Source: an actinobacterium acAMD-2 (GTDB taxonomy: Bacteria > Actinomycetota > Actinomycetes > UBA12327). From it: DNA of 37,342 nucleotides. Position numbers and translations under genes: made by a program. Position 1 is the first letter of the stretch. Each line of letters begins with the position of its first letter. Where the stretch lies: NCBI GenBank assembly GCA_000754455.1, contig JNSE01000029.1, positions 1-37,342 on the forward strand. Direction: 5' to 3'. The notes below the pieces were generated by a model. The model ran no database searches. It was given only the letters and a program-made list of their open reading frames with translations, and had not been told where the DNA came from. Positions 20,199-28,674 of the stretch are shown piece by piece.

Positions 20199-20945
20199 TT
20201 ATCCGCGGGGGGCGTCAGAGTCAGCGTGGTAGGCCGCCAACGCTTCTTCGAGTGGGGCATCCAGCTTGAGGTCACCCTTATTCATGTACAGGCCACGGTT
20301 GCAAAAACGTCGCAGGTCTCCATCGCTGTGAGAAACCATGAACAACGTGCGACCTTCACTGAGCATGGAGTCCAGTTTCTTGTAGCACTTTTCGCGGAAA
20401 CGACGGTCACCAACAGCGAGGACCTCATCGACCAACATGATGGGTTCGTCTAGTTGGCTAATGACGGCAAAGCCAAGCCGAACCTTCATACCGCTAGAGA
20501 AGTGGCGAAACGGTGTGTCAACGAAGTCTTCGATTTCTGCAAAGTCCACGATTTCGTCAAAGCGATCTTGAATGCTCTTTTTACTCAGACCGTGCAAGCC
20601 CGCAGTGATTTGGATGTTGTCTCGAGCTGTCAGGTCAGCGACGAATCCTCCGGTGAGTTCAATCAGCGGTGCCACACCACCATTGACGGTGACCTTGCCA
20701 TTGTCGGGAAGCAGCACGCCGGCGACGAGTTTGAGCAGCGTGCTCTTGCCCGAACCATTAGCCCCGATCAGTCCTACTGCTTCTCCGGGTTGGATCTCAA
20801 AGTTCACGTTATTGACCGCCCAGAAATCGCCAGGAGGTGTGCCAGTCTTTCCCTTGAAGAGGGTTTCGCGCACCTGACGGTGACGACGACGATTGCGGTG
20901 GAACCGGATTCCTAAGTTTTCTGCGGAGATGACGGGTTCAGACAT
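20199..20945 (-). CDS. ABC transporter ATP-binding protein, Wzt/TagH-type polysaccharide export
   Basis: Walker A GLIGANGSGKSTLLKL, HFSSGMKVRLGFAV, MLVDEVLAVGDRRFREKC (Wzt/TagH signature). Confidence 0.92.
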   Translation of the reverse strand: MSEPVISAENLGIRFHRNRRRHRQVRETLFKGKTGTPPGDFWAVNNVNFEIQPGEAVGLIGANGSGKSTLLKLVAGVLLPDNGKVTVNGGVAPLIELTGGFVADLTARDNIQITAGLHGLSKKSIQDRFDEIVDFAEIEDFVDTPFRHFSSGMKVRLGFAVISQLDEPIMLVDEVLAVGDRRFREKCYKKLDSMLSEGRTLFMVSHSDGDLRRFCNRGLYMNKGDLKLDAPLEEALAAYHADSDAPRG

Positions 20946-21731
20946 CTAGATCTCCTTCAAGGCTGCACGCTCAAGGGAGCGGAAGACGAAAATACCGAGA
21001 GTAAAGACGACCAAGGTAATGACGGAAGCGGTGATGAACGGACCCCAGCTAGTGAATTGATCCGGAAAGAAGCTTGCACGAATCAGGTCAATGATTCCGC
21101 TGAAGGGATTCAACGAGTACAAGGTGCGGAACTTTTCGGGAACATCGGTGATGCCATAGATGATGGGCGAGAGGTAGAACATGATGCGAAGGATGATGCG
21201 TACCAAACGTTGCATGTCAGTGAACAAGACGGTGAGCGGAGCCAGGATGAGACCCAGGCCAATCAAGAGCAGCCCTTGAACCAGTAGGGCAAGGGGGAGC
21301 AACAGCAGGTACCACGAAACCTTGGCGCCCGCGAAGATGGCGAAAGCTGCGATGACGGGGAGGCTGAACAAGAACTCCATGAACTTCGAAAACACCACCC
21401 GCAAAACCCATACTTCGCGGGGAATATTGCTGGAGCGAACAAGTTTTGCTTCGGCGGTCAGAGCCCGTGTGCATTCCTGAATCGAACTGGTGGCCCAGGT
21501 CCAGGGCAGCAGGCCGGCCAGTAAGAACACGATGTAGGGAGATTCGCCGACCCCGGCCCGGACAAAAATGACGGTAAAGACGAACCAATAGACCAACGCT
21601 GACAACAGCGGGTCAAGGATTGTCCAGAGGTAACCCAGCACTGAGGTGCTATAGCGAACCCGCAGGTCGCGATTGACGAGAAGGGCGATCATTCCGCGTG
21701 ATCGCCACAGCGCCACCCAGCGCGAAGACAC
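20946..21731 (-). CDS. ABC transporter permease, Wzm/TagG-type polysaccharide export
   Basis: RDLRVRYSTSVLGYLWTILDPLLSALVYWFVF, six hydrophobic segments; stop abuts the start of the ATPase gene. GTG at 21731 is preceded by AGGAGG; the ORF extends to 21809. Confidence 0.9.
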   Translation of the reverse strand: MSSRWVALWRSRGMIALLVNRDLRVRYSTSVLGYLWTILDPLLSALVYWFVFTVIFVRAGVGESPYIVFLLAGLLPWTWATSSIQECTRALTAEAKLVRSSNIPREVWVLRVVFSKFMEFLFSLPVIAAFAIFAGAKVSWYLLLLPLALLVQGLLLIGLGLILAPLTVLFTDMQRLVRIILRIMFYLSPIIYGITDVPEKFRTLYSLNPFSGIIDLIRASFFPDQFTSWGPFITASVITLVVFTLGIFVFRSLERAALKEI

Positions 21732-21870
21732 CGTGGAAGCCCTCCTCACCATGGGAAAACAGGCCTGATTTTTGCCCTTGTGAACGGTAGCACCCACGCC
21801 TGCCGGCACCCACGCTCGTGTAGAGATGTCGCGGGAGTCTTGGGTCTCACTGCCCTATCAACAGGGGGGT

Positions 21871-22662
21871 CTACTCCGGGTCGCGCGAACCTAATGCCAG
21901 GTCGGTCGACCGAGTTGCTGCGAAGACCCGCACTCCAACGGCAATCTCCGTCATCAGGATGAGGACAGCGCCTGCCAACGTGATGAATTGAACGCCCCAA
22001 CCCCAGCCAGCTTGAAGCAACGGGGCAATGACAAAAACGCTCATCTGATACTCAATGCCGCTAAAAAGGTGGAGCCGGATGCGGTACTTGGCAAGCGTGG
22101 TCTTCAAGCTAGGAGAGGCGGAGGAAGTCCGCTTAGGGCTTTCGGTTGAACCACGGTTCGCATCCAGGGCCGCTGACATGGCTTGCGTTAGTTGTTTGGC
22201 CTGGGCAGCGTTGAGATAGCGAACGAAGTTCAAGGTCAGAAAGACAAACCCCAGATACAGGTATGCGTTGTTGTCGGTGGCATGAAATAAACCGCCGAAC
22301 AACCCAATCGTGCAGGCGATGTCCTTGGTGCGGTCAAGAAAGAAATCCACCCACGTGCCCAAGAAGCTTTGCTGAGATTTCAGTCGAGCGAGTTTGCCGT
22401 CCATGCAGTCGAAAATAAAAGAGAGGTGAAAGGCGATAGCTCCCCAGACAAGGTAGATGGGGGTGGCTTGCCAAAAACATAGCGCGGCAACCAGGCCAGC
22501 GATGGCGGCGATGAAAGTTAAGTGGATAGGCCGTAGCGACGTGCGGTTGGCGATAGGCAGCAGCAATCGGCCAGCGATTGGATCAATAATCAGGACGGTC
22601 CACCAAGCATCCCGTGGCTTATAGGTGGCTTTGATGTCGTCCAAGGTGTACTGGCGGCGCAT
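21871..22662 (-). CDS. CDP-alcohol phosphatidyltransferase family protein (canonical motif)
   Basis: FDCMDGKLARLKSQQSFLGTWVDFFLD fits D-x2-DG-x2-AR-x8-G-x3-D-x3-D completely; multiple TM segments. Confidence 0.88.
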   Translation of the reverse strand: MRRQYTLDDIKATYKPRDAWWTVLIIDPIAGRLLLPIANRTSLRPIHLTFIAAIAGLVAALCFWQATPIYLVWGAIAFHLSFIFDCMDGKLARLKSQQSFLGTWVDFFLDRTKDIACTIGLFGGLFHATDNNAYLYLGFVFLTLNFVRYLNAAQAKQLTQAMSAALDANRGSTESPKRTSSASPSLKTTLAKYRIRLHLFSGIEYQMSVFVIAPLLQAGWGWGVQFITLAGAVLILMTEIAVGVRVFAATRSTDLALGSRDPE

Positions 22663-22808
22663 GGTTGTGCCTCCGGTGTGACGCGCACTGAATAGGAGTT
22701 GTCAGCGTACCGGCTGGCCTAAGCAGACGGTTCGGAACTTCGGTGGGTGATCGCGTGGCGTGATGGGATTCTTCCGGTTTTCGCTCCGTCAGTCGTAATA
22801 CTGTGCGC

Positions 22809-23600
22809 ATGACTGAAGCCACCCTCACGCCAATGACTGAACCCGACAACGCGGCCCGCTACCGTCGCCTTCGAATCTTCAACATCCTTGTAGGTCTGGC
22901 CTTTGTGGCCCAGATTGCCGTCATCCTTAAACTCAGTAAGCCATTGAGCATTCCGTTGGTTCTGGGATACCTCAATCGGGACCCGCTGATCAATCCCAAC
23001 GTTATTGCCAAGCCGGTCGAAGTCATTTCCATCGGAATCGCCAGTTCAGTGGCGATTTTCCTGGCTTGTGCCGCCCTAGACCACTTATTGGTGGCTTTCC
23101 CCCTGCGGTCTTGGTACGAGCGCCAGCTCGGGCGTCGCGCCAATTATGCGCGATGGATTGAGTACACGTTCAGCTCTTCACTCATGGTCGTCTTAATCGT
23201 TGTTGTCGTCGGGATTCGAGACCTAGGCGCGATCATTGCGATCATTTCGACAAATAGCGCGATGATCTTGTTTGGCCTATTGATGGAACGAAAGGAAACA
23301 CCAGGAAAAGCTGACTGGAGTGCATTCTGGTTTAGCTCTGCGGTGAGTTTGGCGCCGTGGATCATCATCTCCTTGTTCCTCACGAAGGCCAGTCCGCCGG
23401 CTTTCGTCTTCATCATTGTGATTCTTCAGTTCATCCTGTTCTTCTCGTTTGCCGCCAACATGGGTCTGCAGTACAAGCAGGTGGGCAAGTGGAAGGACTA
23501 CGTCTACGGCGAGTACGCGTACATCATTTTGAGCATCGTGGCCAAGTCGCTCTTGGCTTGGTTGATTTTCGCCAACGTGCTGCGTCCTGCTGGCAGTTAA
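22809..23600 (+). CDS. Heliorhodopsin
   Basis: Seven hydrophobic segments. RWIEYTFSSSLMVVLI (counterion Glu), NSAMILFGLLMERK, DWSAFWF, PPAFVFII, YAYIILSIVAKSLLAW (retinal Lys) are heliorhodopsin-family signatures. The ORF opens at GTG 22803; ATG 22809 is preferred. Confidence 0.93.
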   Translation: MTEATLTPMTEPDNAARYRRLRIFNILVGLAFVAQIAVILKLSKPLSIPLVLGYLNRDPLINPNVIAKPVEVISIGIASSVAIFLACAALDHLLVAFPLRSWYERQLGRRANYARWIEYTFSSSLMVVLIVVVVGIRDLGAIIAIISTNSAMILFGLLMERKETPGKADWSAFWFSSAVSLAPWIIISLFLTKASPPAFVFIIVILQFILFFSFAANMGLQYKQVGKWKDYVYGEYAYIILSIVAKSLLAWLIFANVLRPAGS

Positions 23601-23623
23601 ACCTCGGGGGTCATTGGTCTCCT

Positions 23624-23637
23624 GTTCGCGCAGGGCG
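23624..23637 (+). promoter_or_regulatory. Candidate ClgR operator upstream of clpC
   Basis: GTTCGC-GCAGG-GCG matches the actinobacterial ClgR consensus GTTCGC-N5-GCG; about 128 bp upstream of the clpC ATG. Confidence 0.55.
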
Positions 23638-23764
23638 CAACAGGGGTAAAACCGCCATTTTTCAAGCGGGGTAAGGGCTCGTGAGCAGTTTCGGCCCTTT
23701 TGACGAGGCTTCACGCGACGGCTTCTGCGAGTAAGGTGAAGTCATCGATCGTCAGGAGGAAATC

Positions 23765-26272
23765 ATGTTCGAGAGGTTTACCGACCGGGCCCGCCGTGTG
23801 GTGGTTTTGGCACAAGAAGAAGCCCGCATGCTCAACCACAACTACATCGGGACCGAGCACATCCTCCTGGGTCTGATTCATGAAGGCGAAGGCGTTGCCG
23901 CCAAGTCGCTGGAGTCATTGGGCATTTCTCTTGAGGCTGTGCGCAGCCAAGTTGAAGAGATCATTGGTCAAGGCCAACAAGCTCCCAGCGGACACATCCC
24001 CTTTACTCCGCGTGCGAAGAAAGTTCTTGAGCTGTCGTTGCGTGAAGCCTTGCAACTTGGCCACAACTACATCGGCACCGAACACATCCTCTTGGGATTG
24101 ATTCGTGAAGGCGATGGAGTAGCAGCACAGGTGCTGGTCAAGCTCGGCGCAGACCTGAACCGCGTCCGCCAACAAGTCATTCAGTTGCTGTCGGGGTACC
24201 AAGGCAAGGAACCAGCCGCCTCTGGTGGCCCAGCCGAAGGCACACCTTCTACCTCGCTGGTCTTGGACCAGTTTGGACGCAACCTCACCCAAGCTGCCCG
24301 CGAAGGCAAGCTGGACCCGGTTATTGGGCGCGAAAAGGAAATCGAGCGCGTCATGCAGGTGCTCTCACGCCGCACCAAGAACAACCCCGTCCTCATTGGT
24401 GAGCCCGGCGTCGGCAAGACCGCCGTCGTTGAAGGGCTAGCTCAGGCCATCGTTAAGGGCGAAGTACCCGAGACATTGAAGGACAAGCACCTCTACACGT
24501 TGGACCTTGGTGCTCTGGTGGCGGGTAGCCGTTACCGCGGAGACTTCGAAGAGCGCCTGAAGAAGGTGCTCAAGGAAATTCGAACTCGCGGAGACATCAT
24601 TTTGTTCATCGATGAACTGCACACCCTCGTGGGTGCCGGCGCGGCGGAAGGCGCGATCGATGCAGCGTCCATTCTCAAGCCCATGTTGGCTCGTGGTGAG
24701 TTGCAGACCATCGGTGCCACCACGCTGGATGAATACCGCAAGCACTTGGAAAAGGACGCCGCTCTTGAACGACGTTTCCAGCCCATCCAGGTACAAGAGC
24801 CTTCGTTGGCGCACACCATCGAAATCTTGAAGGGCCTGCGCGACCGCTACGAGGCCCACCATCGCGTATCAATCACCGACGAGGCCTTGGTCTCGGCTGC
24901 CACCTTGGCTGATCGCTACATTTCTGATCGCTTCTTGCCAGACAAGGCGATTGACCTCATTGACGAGGCTGGCTCGCGCATGCGTATTCGTCGCATGACC
25001 GCACCGCCGGACTTGCGTGAGTTTGACGAGCGGATCGCGAACGTGCGCCGTGAAAAGGAATCAGCGATCGATGCCCAAGACTTTGAAAAGGCTGCCGCAC
25101 TGCGCGACACCGAAAAAAACTTGTTGCTCGAAAAGGCCGAGCGTGAGCGTGAATGGAAGGCCGGCGACATGGACGTCGCTGCTGTTGTGGATGAGGAACT
25201 GATCGCTGAAGTGTTGGCCATCGCGACCGGCATCCCAGTCTTCAAGCTCACCGAAGAAGAATCCCAACGTCTGCTGCAGATGGAAGGCGAACTCCACAAG
25301 CGCGTCATTGGCCAAGAGCAAGCCATCAAGGCGTTGTCTCAAGCCATCCGCCGTACTCGTGCTGGCTTGAAGGACCCCAAGCGTCCAGGCGGATCGTTCA
25401 TCTTCGCCGGTCCATCGGGTGTGGGTAAGACCGAACTCGCCAAGACCTTGGCTGAGTTCCTCTTTGGCGACGAAGACTCCTTGATTCAGCTCGACATGTC
25501 CGAATTCAGCGAGAAGCACACGGTTTCGCGTCTCTTCGGATCGCCTCCCGGCTACGTCGGTTACGACGAGGGTGGCCAGTTGACCGAGAAGGTCCGTCGC
25601 AAGCCGTTCTCTGTGGTCTTGTTTGACGAGGTGGAGAAGGCGCACCCGGATATCTTCAACTCGCTGTTGCAAATCCTTGAAGACGGGCGCTTGACCGACA
25701 GTCAAGGTCGAGTTGTTGACTTCAAGAACACCGTCATCATCATGACGACCAACTTGGGTACGCGTGATATTTCCAAGGGCTTTGGAATGGGCTTTGCCGC
25801 TTCTGGCGACACCCAGTCGTCCTACGACCGATTGAAGTCCAAGGTCAACGAGGAGCTCAAGCAGCACTTCCGTCCTGAGTTCCTTAACCGCATTGACGAC
25901 ACCGTCGTCTTCCACCAGTTGAGTGAAGCCGAAATCGTTCAGATCGTTGATCTGATGATCGCCAAGCTTGATGCCCGCATGCAAGATAAGGACATGGCCA
26001 TCGACCTCACCTTCGATGCCAAGGCGCGGTTGGCCGCACGTGGCTATGACCCGGTCTTGGGTGCTCGTCCGCTACGTCGCACGATTCAACGCGATATCGA
26101 GGATGAACTTTCCGAAAAGATCTTGTTCGGTGAGCTTCGCCCCGGTCAGATTGTGTTGGTTGACGTTGCGGGTGAGGGCGAGGATGCCCACTTCACCTTT
26201 ACCGGCACCACAAAGGGCGAAATGCCAGACCTGCCACCGGTTGAAACCGCAGAAAGCGGTTCCTCGGAGTAG
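23765..26272 (+). CDS. clpC: ATP-dependent Clp protease ATP-binding subunit ClpC
   Basis: [38 protein letters not shown]-domain, two AAA+ modules ([18 protein letters not shown]), UVR-like middle domain; SD AGGAGG. Confidence 0.97.
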   Translation: MFERFTDRARRVVVLAQEEARMLNHNYIGTEHILLGLIHEGEGVAAKSLESLGISLEAVRSQVEEIIGQGQQAPSGHIPFTPRAKKVLELSLREALQLGHNYIGTEHILLGLIREGDGVAAQVLVKLGADLNRVRQQVIQLLSGYQGKEPAASGGPAEGTPSTSLVLDQFGRNLTQAAREGKLDPVIGREKEIERVMQVLSRRTKNNPVLIGEPGVGKTAVVEGLAQAIVKGEVPETLKDKHLYTLDLGALVAGSRYRGDFEERLKKVLKEIRTRGDIILFIDELHTLVGAGAAEGAIDAASILKPMLARGELQTIGATTLDEYRKHLEKDAALERRFQPIQVQEPSLAHTIEILKGLRDRYEAHHRVSITDEALVSAATLADRYISDRFLPDKAIDLIDEAGSRMRIRRMTAPPDLREFDERIANVRREKESAIDAQDFEKAAALRDTEKNLLLEKAEREREWKAGDMDVAAVVDEELIAEVLAIATGIPVFKLTEEESQRLLQMEGELHKRVIGQEQAIKALSQAIRRTRAGLKDPKRPGGSFIFAGPSGVGKTELAKTLAEFLFGDEDSLIQLDMSEFSEKHTVSRLFGSPPGYVGYDEGGQLTEKVRRKPFSVVLFDEVEKAHPDIFNSLLQILEDGRLTDSQGRVVDFKNTVIIMTTNLGTRDISKGFGMGFAASGDTQSSYDRLKSKVNEELKQHFRPEFLNRIDDTVVFHQLSEAEIVQIVDLMIAKLDARMQDKDMAIDLTFDAKARLAARGYDPVLGARPLRRTIQRDIEDELSEKILFGELRPGQIVLVDVAGEGEDAHFTFTGTTKGEMPDLPPVETAESGSSE

Positions 26273-26303
26273 ATCAGGGTTGCTCTCAACCTAGGAGGTT
26301 GAC

Positions 26304-27050
26304 ATGAGCGAACCAGATTTTGAGTCAAAGGTGGCGATAGTCACCGGAGGCGGATCGGGTATCGGCGCGGCCTGCGTGCAACTTCTTGTTGAACGCGGGG
26401 CCAAGGTGTTAGTCGCGGACGTGGATCCGGTGGCGGCGGAAAAGGTGGCAAGCCAGTTCCTGGAATCGGCGCGACCTTTCGCGGTCGATGTCAGTGACTC
26501 GCAACGTTGCGAACTGATGGTGCAGCGCGCCATCGATACGTGGGGCGGCTTGCATATCGCCGTGAACAACGCCGGAATTGGTGGAGAACAAAACCCCATC
26601 GGCAGTTATAGCGTTGAAGGTTGGCGCTCGGTGTTGTCGGTCAATCTTGATGGTGTCTTCTATAGCATGCGTGCTGAAATCCCAGCCATGATCGAATCCG
26701 GCGGTGGCTCGATCATCAATATGTCGTCGATCTTGGGCTCGGTGGGATTTCCAGCAGCCGGCGCGTACGTTTCAGCGAAACATGGCGTTGTCGGTCTCAC
26801 CCGGGCGGCAGCTCTCGATCATGCGGCGCAATCCATCCGCGTTAATGCAGTCGGACCTGGATTTATCGATACGCCCTTGCTTAGCCAGTTGTCACCGGAG
26901 ATGAAGGCTGGCTTGAGCAGGATGCATCCGCGTGGGCAGATGGGAAGTTCACGTGAAGTCGCTGAGCTTGTAGCGTTTTTGGCTAGTGATCGCGCGGCCA
27001 ATATCACTGGTTCGTACTACACCGTTGATGGTGGGTACACCGCGCAGTAG
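26304..27050 (+). CDS. SDR family NAD(P)-dependent oxidoreductase
   Basis: VTGGGSGIGAA, NNAGIG, Y-x3-K in GAYVSAKHG; SD CTAGGAGGTTGAC. Confidence 0.92.
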   Translation: MSEPDFESKVAIVTGGGSGIGAACVQLLVERGAKVLVADVDPVAAEKVASQFLESARPFAVDVSDSQRCELMVQRAIDTWGGLHIAVNNAGIGGEQNPIGSYSVEGWRSVLSVNLDGVFYSMRAEIPAMIESGGGSIINMSSILGSVGFPAAGAYVSAKHGVVGLTRAAALDHAAQSIRVNAVGPGFIDTPLLSQLSPEMKAGLSRMHPRGQMGSSREVAELVAFLASDRAANITGSYYTVDGGYTAQ

Positions 27051-27052
27051 CC

Positions 27053-27946
27053 CTATGAGGGTAAGGAAAACGTGCCATCCTCACAAACGTCTATCAGGCC
27101 ATCGGCGACCAACGAATCCAATGCACGCGCGCGTTGTACGGGCTCGGGCCAGGCTTGATTGAGTAGCCCTAGTTCAACCGGACCGTCGCTGTCTCTCACG
27201 ACTGCTAACAGCTGGCCACGGCATTGGCGGTCAGTGCCTTCGTAGGTTTGACCCTTGCGAGCCGGCCCTTGCCATTCGGGCTTCCCGTTTAGCCGCCACA
27301 GGCACTCGGTGCGAATGGGGCAGACATCGCATTGGGGAGAACGTGAGGTGCACACTAATGCACCGAGTTCCATGACGGCTGCACTGAGTCGGGCTGAGGT
27401 ATGGGGATCAGTCGGCAAGAGTGCGTCAGCTCGTGTGCGTTCGCGTTCAGTGATGCTGGTTGTCGTTGCGAATTGCACGCCATCAAAAACCCGAGCATGC
27501 ACTCTGCGCACGTTGGTATCCAACACAGCACAACGTTGCTGGAAAGCAAAGGCTGCGATGGCGGCAGCGGTGTATTCGCCCACTCCGGGCAAAGATCGCA
27601 ACTGGCTGAGAGTCGAGGGAATTTCCCCACCGAATTGTTCGTCACACATCACTGCAGTTGCGTGGAGCCGCAACGCACGACGTGGATAGCCCAACCGACC
27701 CCACATCACGATGGCTTCGCCAGGAGTGGCGTTAGCGAGTGCGCTGGGTGTGGGCCATCGCTTCATCCACTGCGCAAAGGGTTCCAATACTCGACTGACG
27801 GGGGTCTGTTGAAGCATAAATTCACTCACGACCACGGCCCAGGGACTAGCACCCCGCCAGGGGAGGTCACGCTCGGCGAGATCAAACCACTCGAGGAGCC
27901 GCAAGCGCACTTCACGGGTGGTCTTAGGCGTGAGCACGGGCCCCAC
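27053..27946 (-). CDS. mutY: A/G-specific adenine glycosylase MutY
   Basis: LPWRGASPWAVVVSEFMLQQTPVSRV, LPGVGEYTAAAIAAFAF, FeS cluster C-x6-C-x2-C-x5-C (CTSRSPQCDVCPIRTEC). Confidence 0.94.
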   Translation of the reverse strand: MGPVLTPKTTREVRLRLLEWFDLAERDLPWRGASPWAVVVSEFMLQQTPVSRVLEPFAQWMKRWPTPSALANATPGEAIVMWGRLGYPRRALRLHATAVMCDEQFGGEIPSTLSQLRSLPGVGEYTAAAIAAFAFQQRCAVLDTNVRRVHARVFDGVQFATTTSITERERTRADALLPTDPHTSARLSAAVMELGALVCTSRSPQCDVCPIRTECLWRLNGKPEWQGPARKGQTYEGTDRQCRGQLLAVVRDSDGPVELGLLNQAWPEPVQRARALDSLVADGLIDVCEDGTFSLPS

Positions 27947-28015
27947 GCTAGGGGATCAGGGCTTTTGCGCAACCACAGTGCCCTGTCCGGTTTTACCCTC
28001 TCTACTCTGTTACCT

Positions 28016-28669
28016 GTGTCTTCCCTGCTCAATCCCGTAGGTGATAAGCCTGCGCGCGTGTATTGGCGCCGCCGCATAGAAATTCTTGTGGTGCTCGTCA
28101 TCCTTGTGCTGTTTGTCGGCAAAGCATGCAGCGGCGGTAGCCAGCCCGTTGCGGACAACACACCACTCCCCGCAGAGACCACCACGAGTTCGGCCATCCC
28201 GACGCCATCGGCCTCGACGGTCGTAAGCGCATCACCGACCTCTTCGCCCAGTGCTACTGCTACCCGAACTCCAGCCAAGGGCGAATGCAAGGACTCTCAG
28301 GTACGCGTTTATGTCACGGCAGAAAGCTTGGAGAACACCGTAGGCGGACCGGTTCTGATGCGCTTTGTTGTCGCAACGAACAGCGACACCACATGCTTGC
28401 GCGATGTGGGTGGCTCACAAAATGAAGTGCGCATTACTTCTGCCGGTGGAAAGCGCGTCTGGTCATCGGATGATTGCAGCCCTGGTGGCGCCGCCAATGT
28501 CCGACCGATTTCGAAGTCGTCGCCTTATGCGGTGACGGTGGAATGGAATGGAAAAGTCAGCAAGCCTGGCTGCAGTGGATCAAAGCCAGAAGCGTCAAAC
28601 GGTTCGTATGCAATCGTGGCTCGCAACGGCGACGTGAAGAGTGAGCCAGAGCCACTGATCTTGAACTAG
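28016..28669 (+). CDS. Hypothetical membrane-anchored protein with Ser/Thr/Pro-rich linker
   Basis: One TM helix (IEILVVLVILVLFVGKAC), low-complexity S/T/P linker and a C-terminal extracytoplasmic domain with paired Cys. GTG 28016 chosen because the longer ORF runs antisense through mutY. Confidence 0.7.
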   Translation: MSSLLNPVGDKPARVYWRRRIEILVVLVILVLFVGKACSGGSQPVADNTPLPAETTTSSAIPTPSASTVVSASPTSSPSATATRTPAKGECKDSQVRVYVTAESLENTVGGPVLMRFVVATNSDTTCLRDVGGSQNEVRITSAGGKRVWSSDDCSPGGAANVRPISKSSPYAVTVEWNGKVSKPGCSGSKPEASNGSYAIVARNGDVKSEPEPLILN

Positions 28670-28674
28670 AGCGG

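Noticed and set aside
25061-25984. 307-aa reverse ORF antisense to clpC
   Set aside because: Shadow ORF caused by codon bias in a strongly conserved gene; no family motifs.
27401-28015. 5' extension of the 422-aa ORF 27401-28669
   Set aside because: It runs antisense through mutY, which has clear catalytic and FeS motifs. The membrane protein signal begins only after GTG 28016, so the upstream part is a spurious open frame.
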